33,364 nt of DNA. Source: a virus. Position numbers and translations under genes: made by a program. The notes under the pieces were generated by a model. The model ran no database searches, was not told the DNA's origin, and saw only the letters and a list, made by a program, of their open reading frames with translations. Shown here in pieces: positions 21,721 through 29,536 of the stretch. Every line of letters begins with the position of its first letter. The first letter of the stretch is position 1. The stretch is from the IMG/VR virus record IMGVR_UViG_3300005663_000138, positions 1-33,364 of that record; one strand, 5' to 3'.

Positions 21721-22779
21721 ATGTACATCGAGAACATCCGACAGAACGCAGACGGCACGTACTCCCCCCACTTCAGCACGGTCGAGATGACGGTCCTCAC
21801 ACACCTGCAGGGCCGGGGCAGCGCGAGCATCGTTCCCGACATCTCGATCGCAATTGGTGTGAGCCGGGGGCGTGTGCACAAGGCGCTCCGCGCGCTGATG
21901 CAAGCGGAGCTGGTGAAGGGCGCGGTCAACAAGCGCCCGTTCCTGTTCTCGGCGATCTCCGCGGATGAGGTTCCCTCCATGGTCGATGCCGAAGGCGAGG
22001 ACTCGATCGAGTTCGAGGCCGAGGAAGCGATCGAGAACAACGGTCGCATCGAGCATCCGAAGTTCCAGCGCCTCCATCAGTACATCGAAGGCGGCGTGAC
22101 GCGCATCTGGATCACGGGTGACGCGGGACTCGGCAAGACCACAGCGGTCAAGATGATTTGCGCGGACCTCGGATGGAAGCTGTTCATCCTCACTCCGGTC
22201 GATGACAAGTACGAACTGTTCGGGTCGTTTGACGCGAACGGCGTGTACCACGAGACCGAGCTGTACCGATGGGCCACCTACGAAGGCAAAGCCGTGCTCC
22301 TCATGGACGAGATTGACGGCAACGACCCGGGCGCGCTGGTCTCAATGAATGCGGTACTAGCGAACGGCGTGGCGGTCTTCCCGATGGGGCAAGTCGAAAT
22401 TGCGGACGACAAGATCGTAATCGCAACTGCGAACACCACGGGCGAAGGCGCGACCATGCAGTACAGCGCGCGGCAGGCTCAGGACGGCGCGCTGATCGAC
22501 CGGTTCGAAATTAAGTATCACTGGGGTCTGCACGAGCCGACCGAGCGCGCGATTGCTCTTGCGAAAACTCCGGGCAGCGAGCAGTCCGTCAAGGCGAGCT
22601 GGAAGATTCGGAAGAACCTGGAACGCTACGGTGTCGAGACGACCTGGGGTCCGCGACGAACCTACGCGCTCTGTCGCGCAGTGTCGTGCGGAGTTCCGGT
22701 GCGCGAGGCTGCATACGATGTCGGGCTGTCGTGTTTCTCAGACTTCGACCAGAATCACGCGCTCGAAGGAGTCAACTGA
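21721..22779 (+). CDS. CobS/MoxR-like AAA+ ATPase with N-terminal winged helix
   Basis: This 352-residue ATPase begins with a winged helix-turn-helix (VLTHLQGRGSASIVPDISIAIGVSRGRVHKALRAL, about 26-59). An acidic linker and an AAA+ domain follow: Walker A GDAGLGKTT (133-141), Walker B LLMDEID (193-199) and sensor 1 IATANTTG. A DRFE segment (probable arginine finger region) completes the set. The closest known types are the MoxR/CobS group, which act with a von Willebrand-type partner. The next gene fits such a partner. I chose ATG 21721, which has GAAAGG upstream. ATG 21682 lies too close to the presumed -10 and has no ribosome binding site. Confidence 0.85.
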   Translation: MYIENIRQNADGTYSPHFSTVEMTVLTHLQGRGSASIVPDISIAIGVSRGRVHKALRALMQAELVKGAVNKRPFLFSAISADEVPSMVDAEGEDSIEFEAEEAIENNGRIEHPKFQRLHQYIEGGVTRIWITGDAGLGKTTAVKMICADLGWKLFILTPVDDKYELFGSFDANGVYHETELYRWATYEGKAVLLMDEIDGNDPGALVSMNAVLANGVAVFPMGQVEIADDKIVIATANTTGEGATMQYSARQAQDGALIDRFEIKYHWGLHEPTERAIALAKTPGSEQSVKASWKIRKNLERYGVETTWGPRRTYALCRAVSCGVPVREAAYDVGLSCFSDFDQNHALEGVN

Positions 22780-23603
22780 TGTACCGCATCGACAAGCACC
22801 CCACGATCAAACAGCTGAAGGTCGTAAAGATCCCCGCAACGAAGCTGGCTGGTGTATCGCGCGACCTGCGCACCCGCATCACGATTAACGAGGACAGCGA
22901 GTTTGTCGGAGCGACCGCTGCGGAGTGCCAGGACATGCTGGAGCGCGGCGCGTTGAATCAGGTGAAGCGGGCACGCGAATTTGCAGAGAAGGTTAGCCGC
23001 ACGGTGAAGGTTGAGAACCCCCGCCGTCGCAAACGCAACGTGGTCGCGGGTGGGCGCGTTCGGGTCTCCGCGTACCTCGCGGGTTCGCAGAAGCCGTTCT
23101 CGCGCAAGGTCAAGGTCGTTGACGCGAAGGCTCCGGTCCGCGTGTATGTTGACATCGGCTGCAGCGGTGGCGTCGATGCGAAGGATGTAGAGAAACGCGG
23201 ACTCGCGTTGCTCGCGTTCGCGCATTGCCTGTCAAAGCAGCGTCCGGTCGAAGTCATCGCGTTCACGTACTTCAGGATCAGGCGGCAGGACGTACTCGTG
23301 AAGGTCCCTCTCGGACTGAAGCCTGTCAACTGGGCACTCGCGGGCGCAGTCATTGGGCACTCCGCGTTCATGCGGGACTTCGCATTCCGCATCACCCACG
23401 ACGTTGCGAAGGCACCGAAGGCTGGTTGCATCGCTTGGGGCGAGAGCTACCAGGGCAACACGGTCGCACGCGAGATCCTCGGCGCAGGACCGAACGACAT
23501 CGTCTTCGGTCGCGGTCACCTGTCGGACTCCGTGCTCCGCAGCGACCCCGTCAAGTGGGTCGCAAGCGAACTGGACCGCGTCCTCAACACGAAAGGAAAC
23601 TAG
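22779..23603 (+). CDS. vWA-like partner protein of the AAA+ ATPase
   Basis: This 274-residue protein has a middle segment VRVYVDIGCSGG (about 121-131), then a helix (KRGLALLAFAHCLSKQRPVEVIAF) and a strand, the order found in von Willebrand A domains. The metal-site motif is DIGCS, not the usual DxSxS. The N-terminal third has two short helical parts, EFVGATAAECQDMLERG and QVKRAREFAEKV, like the phage proteins that accompany CobS-type ATPases. It starts TGATG at the end of the ATPase gene, as expected for a two-component chaperone-like pair. The target is unknown. Confidence 0.65.
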   Translation: MYRIDKHPTIKQLKVVKIPATKLAGVSRDLRTRITINEDSEFVGATAAECQDMLERGALNQVKRAREFAEKVSRTVKVENPRRRKRNVVAGGRVRVSAYLAGSQKPFSRKVKVVDAKAPVRVYVDIGCSGGVDAKDVEKRGLALLAFAHCLSKQRPVEVIAFTYFRIRRQDVLVKVPLGLKPVNWALAGAVIGHSAFMRDFAFRITHDVAKAPKAGCIAWGESYQGNTVAREILGAGPNDIVFGRGHLSDSVLRSDPVKWVASELDRVLNTKGN

Positions 23604-23607
23604 GACC

Positions 23608-23847
23608 ATGACGATACGACAAGACGTTCTCAGTACGAAGCAGCAGGCACGCGATGCGCTCCGCAAGGTTCGCCGCGTTAACGTTCGCATGTACCACGAC
23701 CTGTCGGCCGATTGGCACAAGGCGTCGGTCGCGTTGATCGACGGCGGGCTGGACGAGGCAGAAGAGCTGTACATCGATATCGTGATGGACGCGCACGCAG
23801 CCATCGAAGACGCACTCGAAGACGCACGTGTCGGGACGGGTCAGTAG
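23608..23847 (+). CDS. Small helical protein, unknown function
   Basis: This 79-residue protein is predicted to be almost all helix (VLSTKQQARDALRKVRRVNVRMYHDL...AEELYIDIVMDAHAAIEDAL). It carries no cysteines and is acidic at the C-terminus. It starts 5 nt after the vWA-like gene, with AAAGGAAAC upstream. No family is recognised. The spacing suggests it is translated from the same message as the ATPase pair. Confidence 0.6.
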   Translation: MTIRQDVLSTKQQARDALRKVRRVNVRMYHDLSADWHKASVALIDGGLDEAEELYIDIVMDAHAAIEDALEDARVGTGQ

Positions 23848-23927
23848 GGATGTTCCTCAGCACGCATCGCGGTCACGGGGTGCGTGTGAAGGAGCGCTTC
23901 TGCTCCAACCAACAGGAGGCTGGCACA

Positions 23928-24308
23928 ATGACGACACACAACTTCATCGCATTCCTCGCGCTCACGGCGGACCTGCCCACGCAGTACGTCCTTCGATTAG
24001 CGCACCACCCGAGCTTCAAGCTCAGCCGTTGCGCGAGCGACATTCTCGGCATCATGTTTGGAGAGGTCGAAGCGCACGACGACGTGGACGCGTGGTACGC
24101 ACCGCGCGAGTGCCACGGCGTGGTGTCGCGGCAGGCCGACAAGGACGTGCGCAGCGCGATCAGCAAACACGGTTACACGCCCAAGTCGTTCGTACGGGAG
24201 CTGGTCGAGCGCACGTCTGCACGCTGGGTCGATCGTTCGGGGCTCGGGTCCCGCGTACACGAAGCGGTCGAGGACAACCACAACCATAACCACCGCGCGT
24301 TCGCGTAA
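23928..24308 (+). CDS. Hypothetical protein with His-rich C-terminus
   Basis: This 126-residue protein has a helical N-terminal half (NFIAFLALTADLPTQYVLRLA). Its C-terminal half ends EDNHNHNHRAFA, a possible metal-binding tail. The start is decided by a strong AGGAGGCTGG element 7 nt before ATG 23928. The frame is open from ATG 23850, but the extra residues have no such site. It does not resemble a family I know. It belongs to the plus-strand operon closed by the terminator at 24950. Confidence 0.65.
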   Translation: MTTHNFIAFLALTADLPTQYVLRLAHHPSFKLSRCASDILGIMFGEVEAHDDVDAWYAPRECHGVVSRQADKDVRSAISKHGYTPKSFVRELVERTSARWVDRSGLGSRVHEAVEDNHNHNHRAFA

Positions 24309-24320
24309 GGGAGACGGACC

Positions 24321-24566
24321 ATGAAACACCGAGTACAGTTTTGCATGTTCGGCGATAGTGATGGGCTCTACACGGAGCATGGCTTCAACTCCGCTCGCGA
24401 GGCGCTCGCATTCGCGAAGCAACACGTCCGCACAAAGTACGGCCGCGGCTGGATCGTGCGCAAGGCCCGCGATGAGATGCTCTACAACGTGTCGCATCAC
24501 GGCAAAGTCTATGGCTCGATCACAATCTACAATGGCATCCATAGTCAACAGCGCGTCTGTGCGTAG
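24321..24566 (+). CDS. Small hypothetical protein
   Basis: This 81-residue protein looks like a compact alpha/beta domain: a strand (HRVQFCMFGD), a helix (SAREALAFAKQHVRTKYG) and strands (GWIVRKA, GSITIYNG). There are no zinc or catalytic motifs. ATG 24321 has GGGAG about 8 nt upstream. It lies 12 nt after the previous gene and ends 13 nt before the next, in one operon. Function unknown. Confidence 0.65.
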   Translation: MKHRVQFCMFGDSDGLYTEHGFNSAREALAFAKQHVRTKYGRGWIVRKARDEMLYNVSHHGKVYGSITIYNGIHSQQRVCA

Positions 24567-24579
24567 GGAGGTAAAGCCG

Positions 24580-24927
24580 ATGGCGAGCATCCAAGTCCAT
24601 ATCAAAGGCGGCGGACGGTTCAACCCAGTCCGCGCAACCAAGTGGCGGGCCACCGGCTCGACGATGTACCTCACGGCGGGTCGCCGCTGGATCGTGCACC
24701 AGGACGACGACTTCAAGCGCATCGGCAAGACAACAGCGAAGAACTGGTTCGAGAAGAACGACATCGAGCTGCCGCTGCGACTCCGCAAGAAGTCCACACC
24801 ACGCGATGCGCAGATGCTTGTGAACTGCTACAAGCACCAGCTCGCACAATGGCACGCAGCGGCCAAGGCTGCAGGCATGACCTTGAGCGATTGGGTGCGG
24901 GCAGCACTCGACCAGCAGGCGAAGTAG
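24580..24927 (+). CDS. Hypothetical protein with RHH-like C-terminal segment
   Basis: This 115-residue basic protein starts with a beta-rich region (MASIQVHIKGGGRF...TMYLTAGRRWIVHQDDDF). It ends with QLAQWHAAAKAAGMTLSDWVRAALDQQAK. That last stretch matches the ribbon-helix-helix or MobC-like pattern WxxAAxxAGMSLSxWIRxxL, seen in small DNA-binding proteins. A regulatory or nucleic-acid-binding role is therefore possible. ATG 24580 is set by GGGAGG 8 nt upstream. It is the last gene before the terminator. Confidence 0.65.
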   Translation: MASIQVHIKGGGRFNPVRATKWRATGSTMYLTAGRRWIVHQDDDFKRIGKTTAKNWFEKNDIELPLRLRKKSTPRDAQMLVNCYKHQLAQWHAAAKAAGMTLSDWVRAALDQQAK

Positions 24928-24949
24928 CGACCGCCGCGCTCGTGCGGAA

Positions 24950-24975
24950 GGGCTCCGGGGAACCGGGGCCCTTTT
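24950..24975 (+). terminator. Rho-independent terminator
   Basis: GGGCTCCGG (24950-24958), loop GGAA, CCGGGGCCC (24963-24971) and a TTTT run form a 9-bp stem with one G-T pair and a stable GNRA-type loop. It ends the plus-strand operon. The minus-strand operon converges here and ends at 24977. Confidence 0.9.
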
Positions 24976-24976
24976 G

Positions 24977-25225
24977 CTATGCCGTTGTCTTTTCCAAACG
25001 CTTGCGCGCGTCATACGTCTTCGCACACGTCGGGCATTGGATGTACTCGCAGTTCTCGCTCTTCGACCAGATAGCCGCCCACTCGGGTGGCAACGTCATC
25101 CCCTCGTCCCAGATTCCCTTCCGAACCGCGAGGTAATTCGATCCGGCCTTGCTGCGAAGAACGATGTCCTCGCTCGCGTCACAACCCTCGGTGTCGCAGA
25201 CGATGCGCGCGGGAACTTCGATCAC
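24977..25225 (-). CDS. Small four-cysteine zinc protein
   Basis: This 82-residue protein has two cysteine pairs, CDTEGC near residue 10 and CEYIQCPTC near residue 65, which would hold one zinc ion. Between them is a short WDEGMTLPPEWAAIW segment. GTG 25225 overlaps the stop of the helicase gene (GTGA); the frame further upstream is antisense to nothing useful and was left out. It is the last gene of the long minus-strand operon. Function unknown, possibly a helicase partner by position. Confidence 0.65.
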   Translation of the reverse strand: MIEVPARIVCDTEGCDASEDIVLRSKAGSNYLAVRKGIWDEGMTLPPEWAAIWSKSENCEYIQCPTCAKTYDARKRLEKTTA

Positions 25226-26610
25226 GCGGCCACCGATTCGACTACGACTTCGTAGCCTTCCGAACGGTACGCGCGAGACCGAGCGCGGCTGTGCTTCTCC
25301 AACCACTTCTGCCCACGGTCGTCGAGGTCCCATACTTCAAACGTCGTCTTACGTCCTTGGTCGGTTCGCATCCCGCGACCGATGCGTTGCAGCGTAGCGA
25401 TGACACTCTGCCCACCGCTGGCAACAACGACCGACTCCAGCGAAGGGATGTCGATGCCCTCCTGGAAGACGACCGAGCAAACGATCGCATCGATGTCGCC
25501 GCGCTCCAGTCGTTCGACCGAACGCTCGCGGGACCGCTGCGAGTCCGAACCCCAGACGAAGTCGGTCTGGATGTTCGCGTCTTCGAGCATCGTGCGGAGC
25601 AGCTTGCCGTGCTTGATCTCCTTGACGAAGATGAGCATCGGCGCCTTCGCACGCTTCGCGGCTTCGGTAACAAGCCGGTTGCGGCGCTTCGATCGTACGA
25701 TGCACTCGCCGTACACGCCCTGCCACGTGGGCCGGTCGCTCGTTTGGAAGCAGGGCACCAACTTGATGCGCGGCTTCGCGAGCACGCCTGCAGCGATCAA
25801 CACGTCCGGCTTGATGCGATAGATGACCGAGCCCATTGCGGCGACCGTGTACAGGCTCTTCCTGTCACCGCGCGCGAGCGGTGTGCCGCTCATCGCGATC
25901 CGGTAGTACGCGTTCCGCATCTGCATCGCGACGCGCCAAAACGACGCGGCTGGCAAACAGTGCGCTTCGTCAACGATGAGGCCCTGGGCAGAGTTCGCGA
26001 GCTGTGCGAACTGCGGGGTGCCGTATGCCTTACTCAAAGTCTGAAACGTCGCACACGTGAGAGAGGCTCCGCTCGCGCCGCTCGGGTCCGCAGACTCCCA
26101 CTTCCCATCGCCGATGCGGCCAGCTGCTTCGAGTGAGTTCCGTTTTTCGTATCGGTCCGCGATGTCATACATCAACCCGGAGCGGTGGACCACGAACAGC
26201 CAGTTGCAGGGCATCGCGCGCACAAGGCCGAGCACTATTTCCCCTTTGCCCGAGCCGGTCGGCATCCAGAGAATGCCACGCGTCCTGCGAGCGCTAGCTT
26301 CGACTGCGTCCTCCTGGTAGTCGCGTAGCCAGGCCAGGTCCGCGTTGGGATCGCGTGGCGCGGGGCACGTACGCTTGTCAATGATCTGCACCTGCATGCC
26401 CTCGGCCTTTGCACCGCGGATGACGAGCGAGATGAGTCCCGCGGGGAACGAGTCAGCGATGAGGTTGTAAAGCGACGTCCGTCCGCCACCCCCACCCTTG
26501 CGGTAGTGCGCGCTCGTATCTTCGAACGAGAGGTAGCCGTGCAACCAACGCCGGTCTTCTCGCGTTGCGCGCACGACCCGCGCGTGCAAGTTATTAGCTT
26601 CCAGCCACAC
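25222..26610 (-). CDS. UvsW-like SF2 DNA helicase
   Basis: This 462-residue helicase has the SF2 set in order: LRDYQEDAV (Q-type motif, 95-103), motif I WMPTGSGKGE (115-124), DEAH (214-217) and SGTP (241-244). GSDSQRSRE, VVFQEGIDIP and QRIGRGMR (motif VI) follow in the second domain. In motif I the Thr/Ser after the lysine is Gly. T4 UvsW also has an unusual P-loop, so activity is not ruled out. The N-terminal 90 residues resemble the UvsW accessory domain. UvsW unwinds recombination intermediates, which fits the UvsX, gp32 and gp46/47 genes found at the start of the window. GTG start overlaps the upstream stop (TAGTG). Confidence 0.88.
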   Translation of the reverse strand: MWLEANNLHARVVRATREDRRWLHGYLSFEDTSAHYRKGGGGGRTSLYNLIADSFPAGLISLVIRGAKAEGMQVQIIDKRTCPAPRDPNADLAWLRDYQEDAVEASARRTRGILWMPTGSGKGEIVLGLVRAMPCNWLFVVHRSGLMYDIADRYEKRNSLEAAGRIGDGKWESADPSGASGASLTCATFQTLSKAYGTPQFAQLANSAQGLIVDEAHCLPAASFWRVAMQMRNAYYRIAMSGTPLARGDRKSLYTVAAMGSVIYRIKPDVLIAAGVLAKPRIKLVPCFQTSDRPTWQGVYGECIVRSKRRNRLVTEAAKRAKAPMLIFVKEIKHGKLLRTMLEDANIQTDFVWGSDSQRSRERSVERLERGDIDAIVCSVVFQEGIDIPSLESVVVASGGQSVIATLQRIGRGMRTDQGRKTTFEVWDLDDRGQKWLEKHSRARSRAYRSEGYEVVVESVAA

Positions 26611-26954
26611 TAGGCACCAACCTTGGTGAAGATGCCGGTGTGTAAGGGATCGTCTTCGACCTCGTCCTCGTCCGGGAATCTCCCGGCACCCCCGAGTCGG
26701 CGAAACGACTCGGTCGCGAGACGATAGCGTGCGGCACTCTCAACCTGCTCGACGTAGCATTCGCCTGGGCAGACCCACGGTCCTTGTCCCCGCTGCGGAT
26801 GAAAGAAGAAGCACAGCTCATCGTCGCACTCGTGTTCGTGCCCGCATTGGTTGCATACGAGCACGCCATGTCGCACCGTGACACGCTGAACGTCCCACCC
26901 GCTCGCGTGAAACCGCGCCCTACCGTCCCGGGTTGTGCCGAGCACCTTGGACAC
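26610..26954 (-). CDS. Zinc-binding protein, unknown function
   Basis: This 114-residue protein has a cysteine/histidine cluster CNQCGHEHECDDELC followed by CPGEC, enough for two zinc ions. The C-terminus is acidic (RFPDEDEVEDDPLHTG). The start at GTG 26954 shares one base with the stop of the excisionase-like gene (TAGTG), the same junction as at the helicase start. Longer upstream extension overlaps that gene and was not used. No family is recognised. Confidence 0.6.
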   Translation of the reverse strand: MSKVLGTTRDGRARFHASGWDVQRVTVRHGVLVCNQCGHEHECDDELCFFFHPQRGQGPWVCPGECYVEQVESAARYRLATESFRRLGGAGRFPDEDEVEDDPLHTGIFTKVGA

Positions 26955-27199
26955 TACCGGGCCCGCGCCTTCCGCTGCAGCTCCAGCAGACCGAACTCCT
27001 TCGCAGCCGAGCCACAGTATTCGATGAGCGACTTGAGCGTGACGTACCACCGGCCCCCGATCTTCGTGCCGTCGAGCGTCTCCTGCTCCAGCATCCGGTA
27101 GATGGCGGACGGTGATACTCGGACGAGTTGCGCGGCCTTGGTCGCGCGGACGTAGCCTTTCGTTCGTAGAAACTCTGCTTGCTTCGAGCGTCGAGTCAT
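26954..27199 (-). CDS. Excisionase/MerR-type helix-turn-helix DNA-binding protein
   Basis: This 81-residue protein carries the helix-turn-helix of the excisionase (HTH_17) family: GYVRATKAAQLVRVSPSAIYRMLEQETLDGTKIGGRWYVTLKSL, about residues 15-58. The C-terminal helix is basic (KEFGLLELQRKARAR). Such proteins bind DNA as regulators or recombination directionality factors. No integrase is in the window, so a regulatory role is as likely. ATG 27199 has a strong GGAGAGGAGA site upstream, and 48 nt separate it from the ParB-like gene before it. Confidence 0.85.
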   Translation of the reverse strand: MTRRSKQAEFLRTKGYVRATKAAQLVRVSPSAIYRMLEQETLDGTKIGGRWYVTLKSLIEYCGSAAKEFGLLELQRKARAR

Positions 27200-27247
27200 T
27201 ACTGTCTCCTCTCCGCTGAGTATGCTTGTTTCGCTAGTTGTGCGCTA

Positions 27248-27895
27248 TCACTGTTCGCCCAGCAATCGCAGCAATCCCACAGACAGTTCGTTGCCCTTGC
27301 CCGCCGCGCGGCGCAGACCTTTCCGGGCTTGCTGGTACTCCTCGCGTGACGAGAACAGGATCTCGATGAGGAAGGGACGCGGTGGCGGCGGGTCGAGGTC
27401 GGGTGGCGGAGCGCCTCCCATACCGGAGAGGTCCTCACCCGGGTCGCGCGTCACCGTGTCGATCAGGTCGTTGATCTCGCTCTCGTTGAAACCGCTGAGC
27501 ACGAGGTCGTCCATTGCCCAACCGTTCTTCTCCAGGTCAGCCAGGATGCGCCCGACCCCGGAGAGGTCCAGCTCGCCGCGCAGCTTGTTCATCCCGACCC
27601 GCAGCACCTCGGCCAGTGCGTGTGCGTCATCCTCCTGGTCGACCACGACCGCGGAAACGAACTCGTACTCCAGCTCGCGCGCTGCGCGGATGCGGTGATG
27701 TCCGTCCACGATCTCGAAGCGATCGTTCTCCGTCTCTTTCAAGAGAACCGGCTGCAGGAACCCGAACCGACGGATCGCTTCGACGAGCCGCACGTACATC
27801 TCGGGCTCCATGACGTTGGGGTTGTCGGGCGCTTCATCGATCGTGTCCAAGCGAACGTCGACGACGTGCGTCTCTGGTCCCAGTGCAATCTTCAC
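27248..27895 (-). CDS. ParB-like N-terminal domain protein
   Basis: This 215-residue protein contains the ParB/sulfiredoxin-type domain: EAPDNPNV, then RFGFLQPVLLK and VDGHHRIRAARELEYEFVSAVVV (DGHHR at 64-68). After the domain come helical and Pro-rich parts (GGAPPPDLDPPPPRP). Family members can act as nucleases, CTP-dependent clamps or regulators; none is proven for this type. It overlaps the sigma-factor gene upstream by 4 nt (ATGA). It differs clearly from the ParB-like protein at 15886, so the window has two distinct members. Confidence 0.85.
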   Translation of the reverse strand: MKIALGPETHVVDVRLDTIDEAPDNPNVMEPEMYVRLVEAIRRFGFLQPVLLKETENDRFEIVDGHHRIRAARELEYEFVSAVVVDQEDDAHALAEVLRVGMNKLRGELDLSGVGRILADLEKNGWAMDDLVLSGFNESEINDLIDTVTRDPGEDLSGMGGAPPPDLDPPPPRPFLIEILFSSREEYQQARKGLRRAAGKGNELSVGLLRLLGEQ

Positions 27896-28464
27896 GTGTT
27901 GTTCCTCCAGAGCTTGAAGAGGGTGTAGTCGGATTCGATGCGTCGGCGTATCTGTGCGCTCGCGCTGTAGACACGTTGTACCGGGACATCCAAGACGTGA
28001 GCAACCTGCAACGGTTTGTACCCCGCCATGAGCACGGCCTCCGCGAGACTACCATCTTTGTCGCTCGCGAAGATGCGCGCAAGCTCCTTGCGGATCGCGC
28101 GCCGCCAACGCGCCTCCTCGATGACCTCGTCTGCCGACGGCGCGGGGTCCACGATCGATTCGTTGAGCTGCGCGCGGTGGTGCTTGAACAGCTCGGCGAG
28201 CTGTCGATAGGACGCGCTTGCGATCGAGGCGTTCTTCCACACGAACGGTCGCAGCGCGTAGTTCGCAGCGCGCCAAAGATACGCTTCGAGGGGAGCACCC
28301 ACGCGCGGATCCCAATGGTGGACTGCCTTGAGCAGTGCGGCCCACGCCTCCTGACGCAGGTCCTCCTCCTCGCTCCACCAATAGGTGCGTTTGTACTTCC
28401 GCGCAACGCGCGCAGCCACCCGCGCGATGTCGTCGAACTCGTCAAGGTCGTCCGGGTCTGCCAC
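27892..28464 (-). CDS. Sigma-70 family RNA polymerase sigma factor (phage)
   Basis: This 190-residue protein is laid out like a small ECF-type sigma factor. Region 2 is about residues 20-75, with EEDLRQEAWAALLKAVHHWDPRVGAPLEAYLWRAANYAL. A charged linker follows. Region 4 is about 140-185, with AVLMAGYKPLQVAHVLDVPVQRVYSASAQIRRRI as the helix-turn-helix. It probably redirects host RNA polymerase to phage promoters, as late-gene sigma factors do. No promoter consensus can be drawn from this window alone. It overlaps the ParB-like gene downstream and starts 3 nt after the next gene upstream ends. Confidence 0.8.
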   Translation of the reverse strand: MADPDDLDEFDDIARVAARVARKYKRTYWWSEEEDLRQEAWAALLKAVHHWDPRVGAPLEAYLWRAANYALRPFVWKNASIASASYRQLAELFKHHRAQLNESIVDPAPSADEVIEEARWRRAIRKELARIFASDKDGSLAEAVLMAGYKPLQVAHVLDVPVQRVYSASAQIRRRIESDYTLFKLWRNNT

Positions 28465-28467
28465 GGC

Positions 28468-28932
28468 TTACTCCTTCTCCAACGCTTTGCGCGCAAGCCA
28501 GACTCTGCGGTCGTTCGGCGACTTCGCGAGCTTGCGCAGCCGGGACACGGTGCGCGCGTGGTGCGGGATCATAAGAACCCAATGCGGGATCCAAATTTCC
28601 ATACCGCTAGTTCCCGGCTCGACCTTCATGGGAACCTTTGCCTTCACGAGCATCCCCATCAAGGCTGCGTCCGAAGGCACGGGGTCGTAGTCAAGCTCCT
28701 CCATCCGGCGATGGAAGCGGCGCTGCACGTCAGCAGGCTTACCCGACAGACGCTTCTTGGCCCTACCGCGGATCGGAGCGAAGTCGCGATCGACCACGTT
28801 GCGAACTGAGCGCAGCGCTTTCGCGACCGCCTTGCGCGCGTTGCGTCGCCCGACGATCCCTTGGTACTCATCCAGACGGCCGAGCGCTTTCGCTAGCTCG
28901 CGCTCAGCCTGCTTCAGTGTCTTCTTTGGCAT
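28468..28932 (-). CDS. Basic helical protein, unknown function
   Basis: This 154-residue protein is rich in Lys and Arg, with an N-terminal coiled segment (LKQAERELAKALGRLDEYQGIV). The middle part, RGRAKKRLSGKPADVQRRFHRRMEEL, suggests nucleic-acid binding. A hydrophobic strand GMEIWIPHWVLMIP lies near residue 115. No family is recognised. It overlaps the upstream gene by 29 nt. The GGAGGCTGGAGA element precedes ATG 28932, a leader shared with other genes of this operon. Confidence 0.65.
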   Translation of the reverse strand: MPKKTLKQAERELAKALGRLDEYQGIVGRRNARKAVAKALRSVRNVVDRDFAPIRGRAKKRLSGKPADVQRRFHRRMEELDYDPVPSDAALMGMLVKAKVPMKVEPGTSGMEIWIPHWVLMIPHHARTVSRLRKLAKSPNDRRVWLARKALEKE

Positions 28933-29176
28933 CGGGTCTCTCCAGCCTCCGCACCCATTGGGCGCAGGTCAAACTCTTGTTGCTGCCGTACGGACGCTCG
29001 TCCGGCCACGGCAGTACGATCTCATCGACCTCGCTGATCGGCGTGGTCATGAACGCGTCGCCGCGCCCCTTCATTAGTTCAATATCGGCGAACTCCAGCG
29101 CACGCCTGCGCGCCTCTTCTTCCGACTCCGCGATCGAGTAGACCAGGATGCGGACTTCGGTCTCGTAGAGCTTCAT
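28904..29176 (-). CDS. Small hypothetical protein
   Basis: This 90-residue protein starts with a beta strand and helix (MKLYETEVRILVYSIAESEEEARRRALEF). It continues DIELMKGRGDAFMTTPISEVDEIV, a compact alpha/beta fold by appearance. ATG 29176 overlaps the upstream stop (ATGA). The frame extends 7 codons further up, but the overlap favours this start. No known domain. The 3' end lies in the gene at 28932. Confidence 0.6.
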   Translation of the reverse strand: MKLYETEVRILVYSIAESEEEARRRALEFADIELMKGRGDAFMTTPISEVDEIVLPWPDERPYGSNKSLTCAQWVRRLERPDAKEDTEAG

Positions 29177-29520
29177 TCTTTCACCGACTCCGTACAACGG
29201 CAGTTGCCCACGGAGCAGATGAACGCGCTACCCGAGGAGCGGTCGAGGCCGAGCGCGAGTTGTTCAACTCGCATGTCGACAGTCCACACCTCGACGTGGT
29301 CGACCTCGGCGTGGCCGCACGCTTCGCATCGACCCGCGAGTCGACGCACTGCATCCTGTTCCGCGGTGACGCCCCTGCGCTTGTCGTCAAGCTTCGCGAT
29401 CTGCTCCGACGTCGCGCGCTCGGACCAGTCGGGCTCGTAGCCACGCGTGCCTATGTCGCGAAAGGCCCCTGCGAAGACCTCCGCGAGCGTGGGTTCCTCG
29501 CCTCGTTTGCGCCGGCTCAC
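29173..29520 (-). CDS. Small zinc-binding protein, unknown function
   Basis: This 115-residue protein has a basic start (MSRRKRGEEPTL) and a helical middle (DKRRGVTAEQDAVRRLAGR). The zinc site is CEACGHAEVDH followed by CSVGNCRC near the end. GTG 29520 is chosen for its AGGGGG site 6 nt upstream; GTG 29547 in the same frame would place the start inside a palindrome (29537-29552). Function unknown. It is the first gene downstream of a 310-nt non-coding stretch. Confidence 0.6.
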   Translation of the reverse strand: MSRRKRGEEPTLAEVFAGAFRDIGTRGYEPDWSERATSEQIAKLDDKRRGVTAEQDAVRRLAGRCEACGHAEVDHVEVWTVDMRVEQLALGLDRSSGSAFICSVGNCRCTESVKE

Positions 29521-29536
29521 GCGGCCCCCTGTGAAA

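Noticed and set aside
25087-26136. A 349-codon plus-strand frame over the helicase gene
   Set aside because: The minus strand here has all SF2 helicase motifs; the plus frame shows no domain and is Arg/Leu/Asp-rich as expected for an antisense shadow.
26954-27199. Integration module suggested by the excisionase-like gene
   Set aside because: No integrase or attachment-site-like sequence is seen nearby, so a temperate lifestyle is not supported by this window.
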